Source: Prorocentrum cordatum
Taxonomy: Eukaryota > Sar > Dinophyceae > Prorocentrales > Prorocentraceae
Length of the DNA stretch: 64,000 bases
Reading direction: 5' to 3'
NCBI GenBank assembly: GCA_963575745.1
Contig: CAUYUJ010014271.1
Coordinates: 539,027-603,026, forward strand
A program made the position numbers and the translations under genes. Positions within the stretch are counted from its first letter, which is position 1; every line of letters starts with the position of its first letter. Below the pieces are notes generated by a model. That model had not been told where the DNA came from, made no database searches, and worked only from the letters and a program-made list of their open reading frames with translations. Below, piece after piece: positions 62,816-64,000 of this stretch.

Positions 62816-64000
62816 CGAACCTGCAAGAAGAAATGGCGGGTTGCAGTACAGACAGCACCGCTCGGCGGCGGAGGGGGCGTTGGCGGGTGGGAGGGAGGAG
62901 AACGCGGAGGGAGGAAAAGGAGTAGGGAGAGGATGTTCGAAGAAGGCGGGTCACGTCGGTTTCGGATACGACCTTTTTGCGCCCTGCCCCTCAGAGCGGG
63001 ACATGTCCACATCAAGCGCTCCCCGAAGTCCAAGGGGCACGACCCCAGGTCGGTTGATATGGATTCTGCTCTCCAGCTCCTGCAGCTCCTCTGCTTCTCG
63101 CCCAGTCCCATCCTTTACAACTCGATAGCTGAGACGGAGACAAGATGACCATGCACCGGGTTGAGGATAGCAGGAGGGTCTCTGAGAGTCGACGGGTCTG
63201 CAAGACGTGTCGGGCGCCGCGGCCGTTCCAGAGCGCTCCAGACCACTCTGAAGGTGCGCTGGAATGCCCTGGAACGATTCGTGGGTATCCAAAGGCTGAT
63301 TGACTCCGCCATGACGCACCGAGTTCTAACGCCTCCAGAGCAACGAGGACCATCCCGTTTTGTGTGCCCCCCAGTCTCCTACTTGTCAACTGAAAGCAAG
63401 CCCGTCGGCGTTGGGCACAGTTTGGTGTGACATTGAGCGCGTGCTGCGGTCCACTTGACCATAGCTTGACTTCGTCCACTTTTTCCGACTGTTAAGGGTC
63501 TGAGGCCAAGGGCGGCAAACGCACCAGAGGGCTGCGAGCCGTGCCGCTAGCGGCCCATCGCACGCCACGGCAGAGGACTCCCAGAAAAAATGCAGAAGAA
63601 CCGACTGTGTGCCTGGCTCCTTGGCGAGGAAAAATGGGCGACTGCATCTGGGGCGCCCCTCACCCACGAGCTCGCCGGAGTCCCTTCGCGAAGGGCCTCC
63701 AGCAGCTCTCACACATAGCCTCGCAGGCCCCGAAGCAGTTGAAGGTCATGTCCAAAGCTTCTGGCCTCTCCTGGGAGGGCGGGGAGAACGACAAGAAAAC
63801 GAAAGCTCAGAATTGGTCGTCCGCGGGGGGACGCTTCGCGGCATTTGCGGTGCCATGCCCCATGCTAGTGCGGCCTTTGGTGGAGCTCCCTGTGGGGCCA
63901 GGTGGCGCTGAGGACAGGGGCGGGCAGAGGCAAGGATGAGAGTGAGGAGGAAGGGGGGAGGCGGGAGGCGCTGCGGACTCAAAGCGAGGACCCAACACCA
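62816..64000. other. Right-hand stretch without a supported gene
   Basis: Contains only the dispersed repeat at 63180-63300. Frames on both strands lack recognisable features. Confidence 0.4.

Overview
This window looks like nuclear DNA of a core dinoflagellate, with a Prorocentrum-like or similarly expanded genome as the best guess. The strongest evidence is the 22-nt dinoflagellate spliced leader (dinoSL), present as a perfect copy at 25097-25118 and as degenerate copies at 31129-31149, 35799-35819 and 48157-48177. Other support: high GC, low gene density, genes broken by short introns, very abundant (CTC/GAG)n tracts, and dinoflagellate-type retroelements. No rRNA, tRNA, CRISPR array or bacterial operon was seen. 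Every coding segment I can support lies on the minus strand, as expected of the unidirectional gene arrays of these algae. Most long open frames are artefacts of triplet repeats or stop-poor GC-rich DNA.

Layout. 1-4750: decayed retroelement with a gag-like part, reverse transcriptase/RNase H, and a cytosine-5 DNA methyltransferase-like domain running off the left edge. 4751-7759: triplet and tandem repeats. 7760-8038: last exon of an unknown gene, followed upstream by a dense run of fold-back elements to about 10.4 kb. 10.4-19.4 kb: mostly repeats. 19.4-25.1 kb and 25.8-31.1 kb: two decayed LINEs, each with a dinoSL relic at its 5' end. 31.1-37 kb: repeats and one weak exon. 37.2-40.4 kb: a multi-exon gene of unknown function. 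40.4-45.5 kb: many fold-back elements. 45.6-48.1 kb: a three-exon secreted type-B carboxylesterase. 53.0-57.0 kb: a sulfotransferase-like exon and, 3 kb upstream, a type II membrane-anchor exon. 58.6-59.2 kb: a LINE RNase H fragment. The rest is repeats, with a 100-N gap in a (TG)n tract at 51521-51620.

The main discovery is a large and varied set of short fold-back (MITE-like) elements, at least ten families and mostly 130-320 bp, several of which are introns. In the 37-40 kb gene a 159-bp terminal-inverted-repeat element sits between two exons with an exact 8-bp target duplication. In the same gene a pure (CTC)n block flanked by an exact 8-bp duplication is another intron, and a palindromic element forms a third with GT-AG ends. 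The carboxylesterase first intron is a member of a further family. This fits introners, meaning DNA elements that create introns. It also suggests that at least some triplet tracts here are intron bodies supplying the pyrimidine tract of the 3' splice site.

The second theme is recycling of trans-spliced mRNA. The dinoSL relics on two LINEs and just upstream of the carboxylesterase start imply that processed, spliced-leader-capped transcripts were reverse transcribed and reinserted. The carboxylesterase would then be a retrogene that later gained introners.
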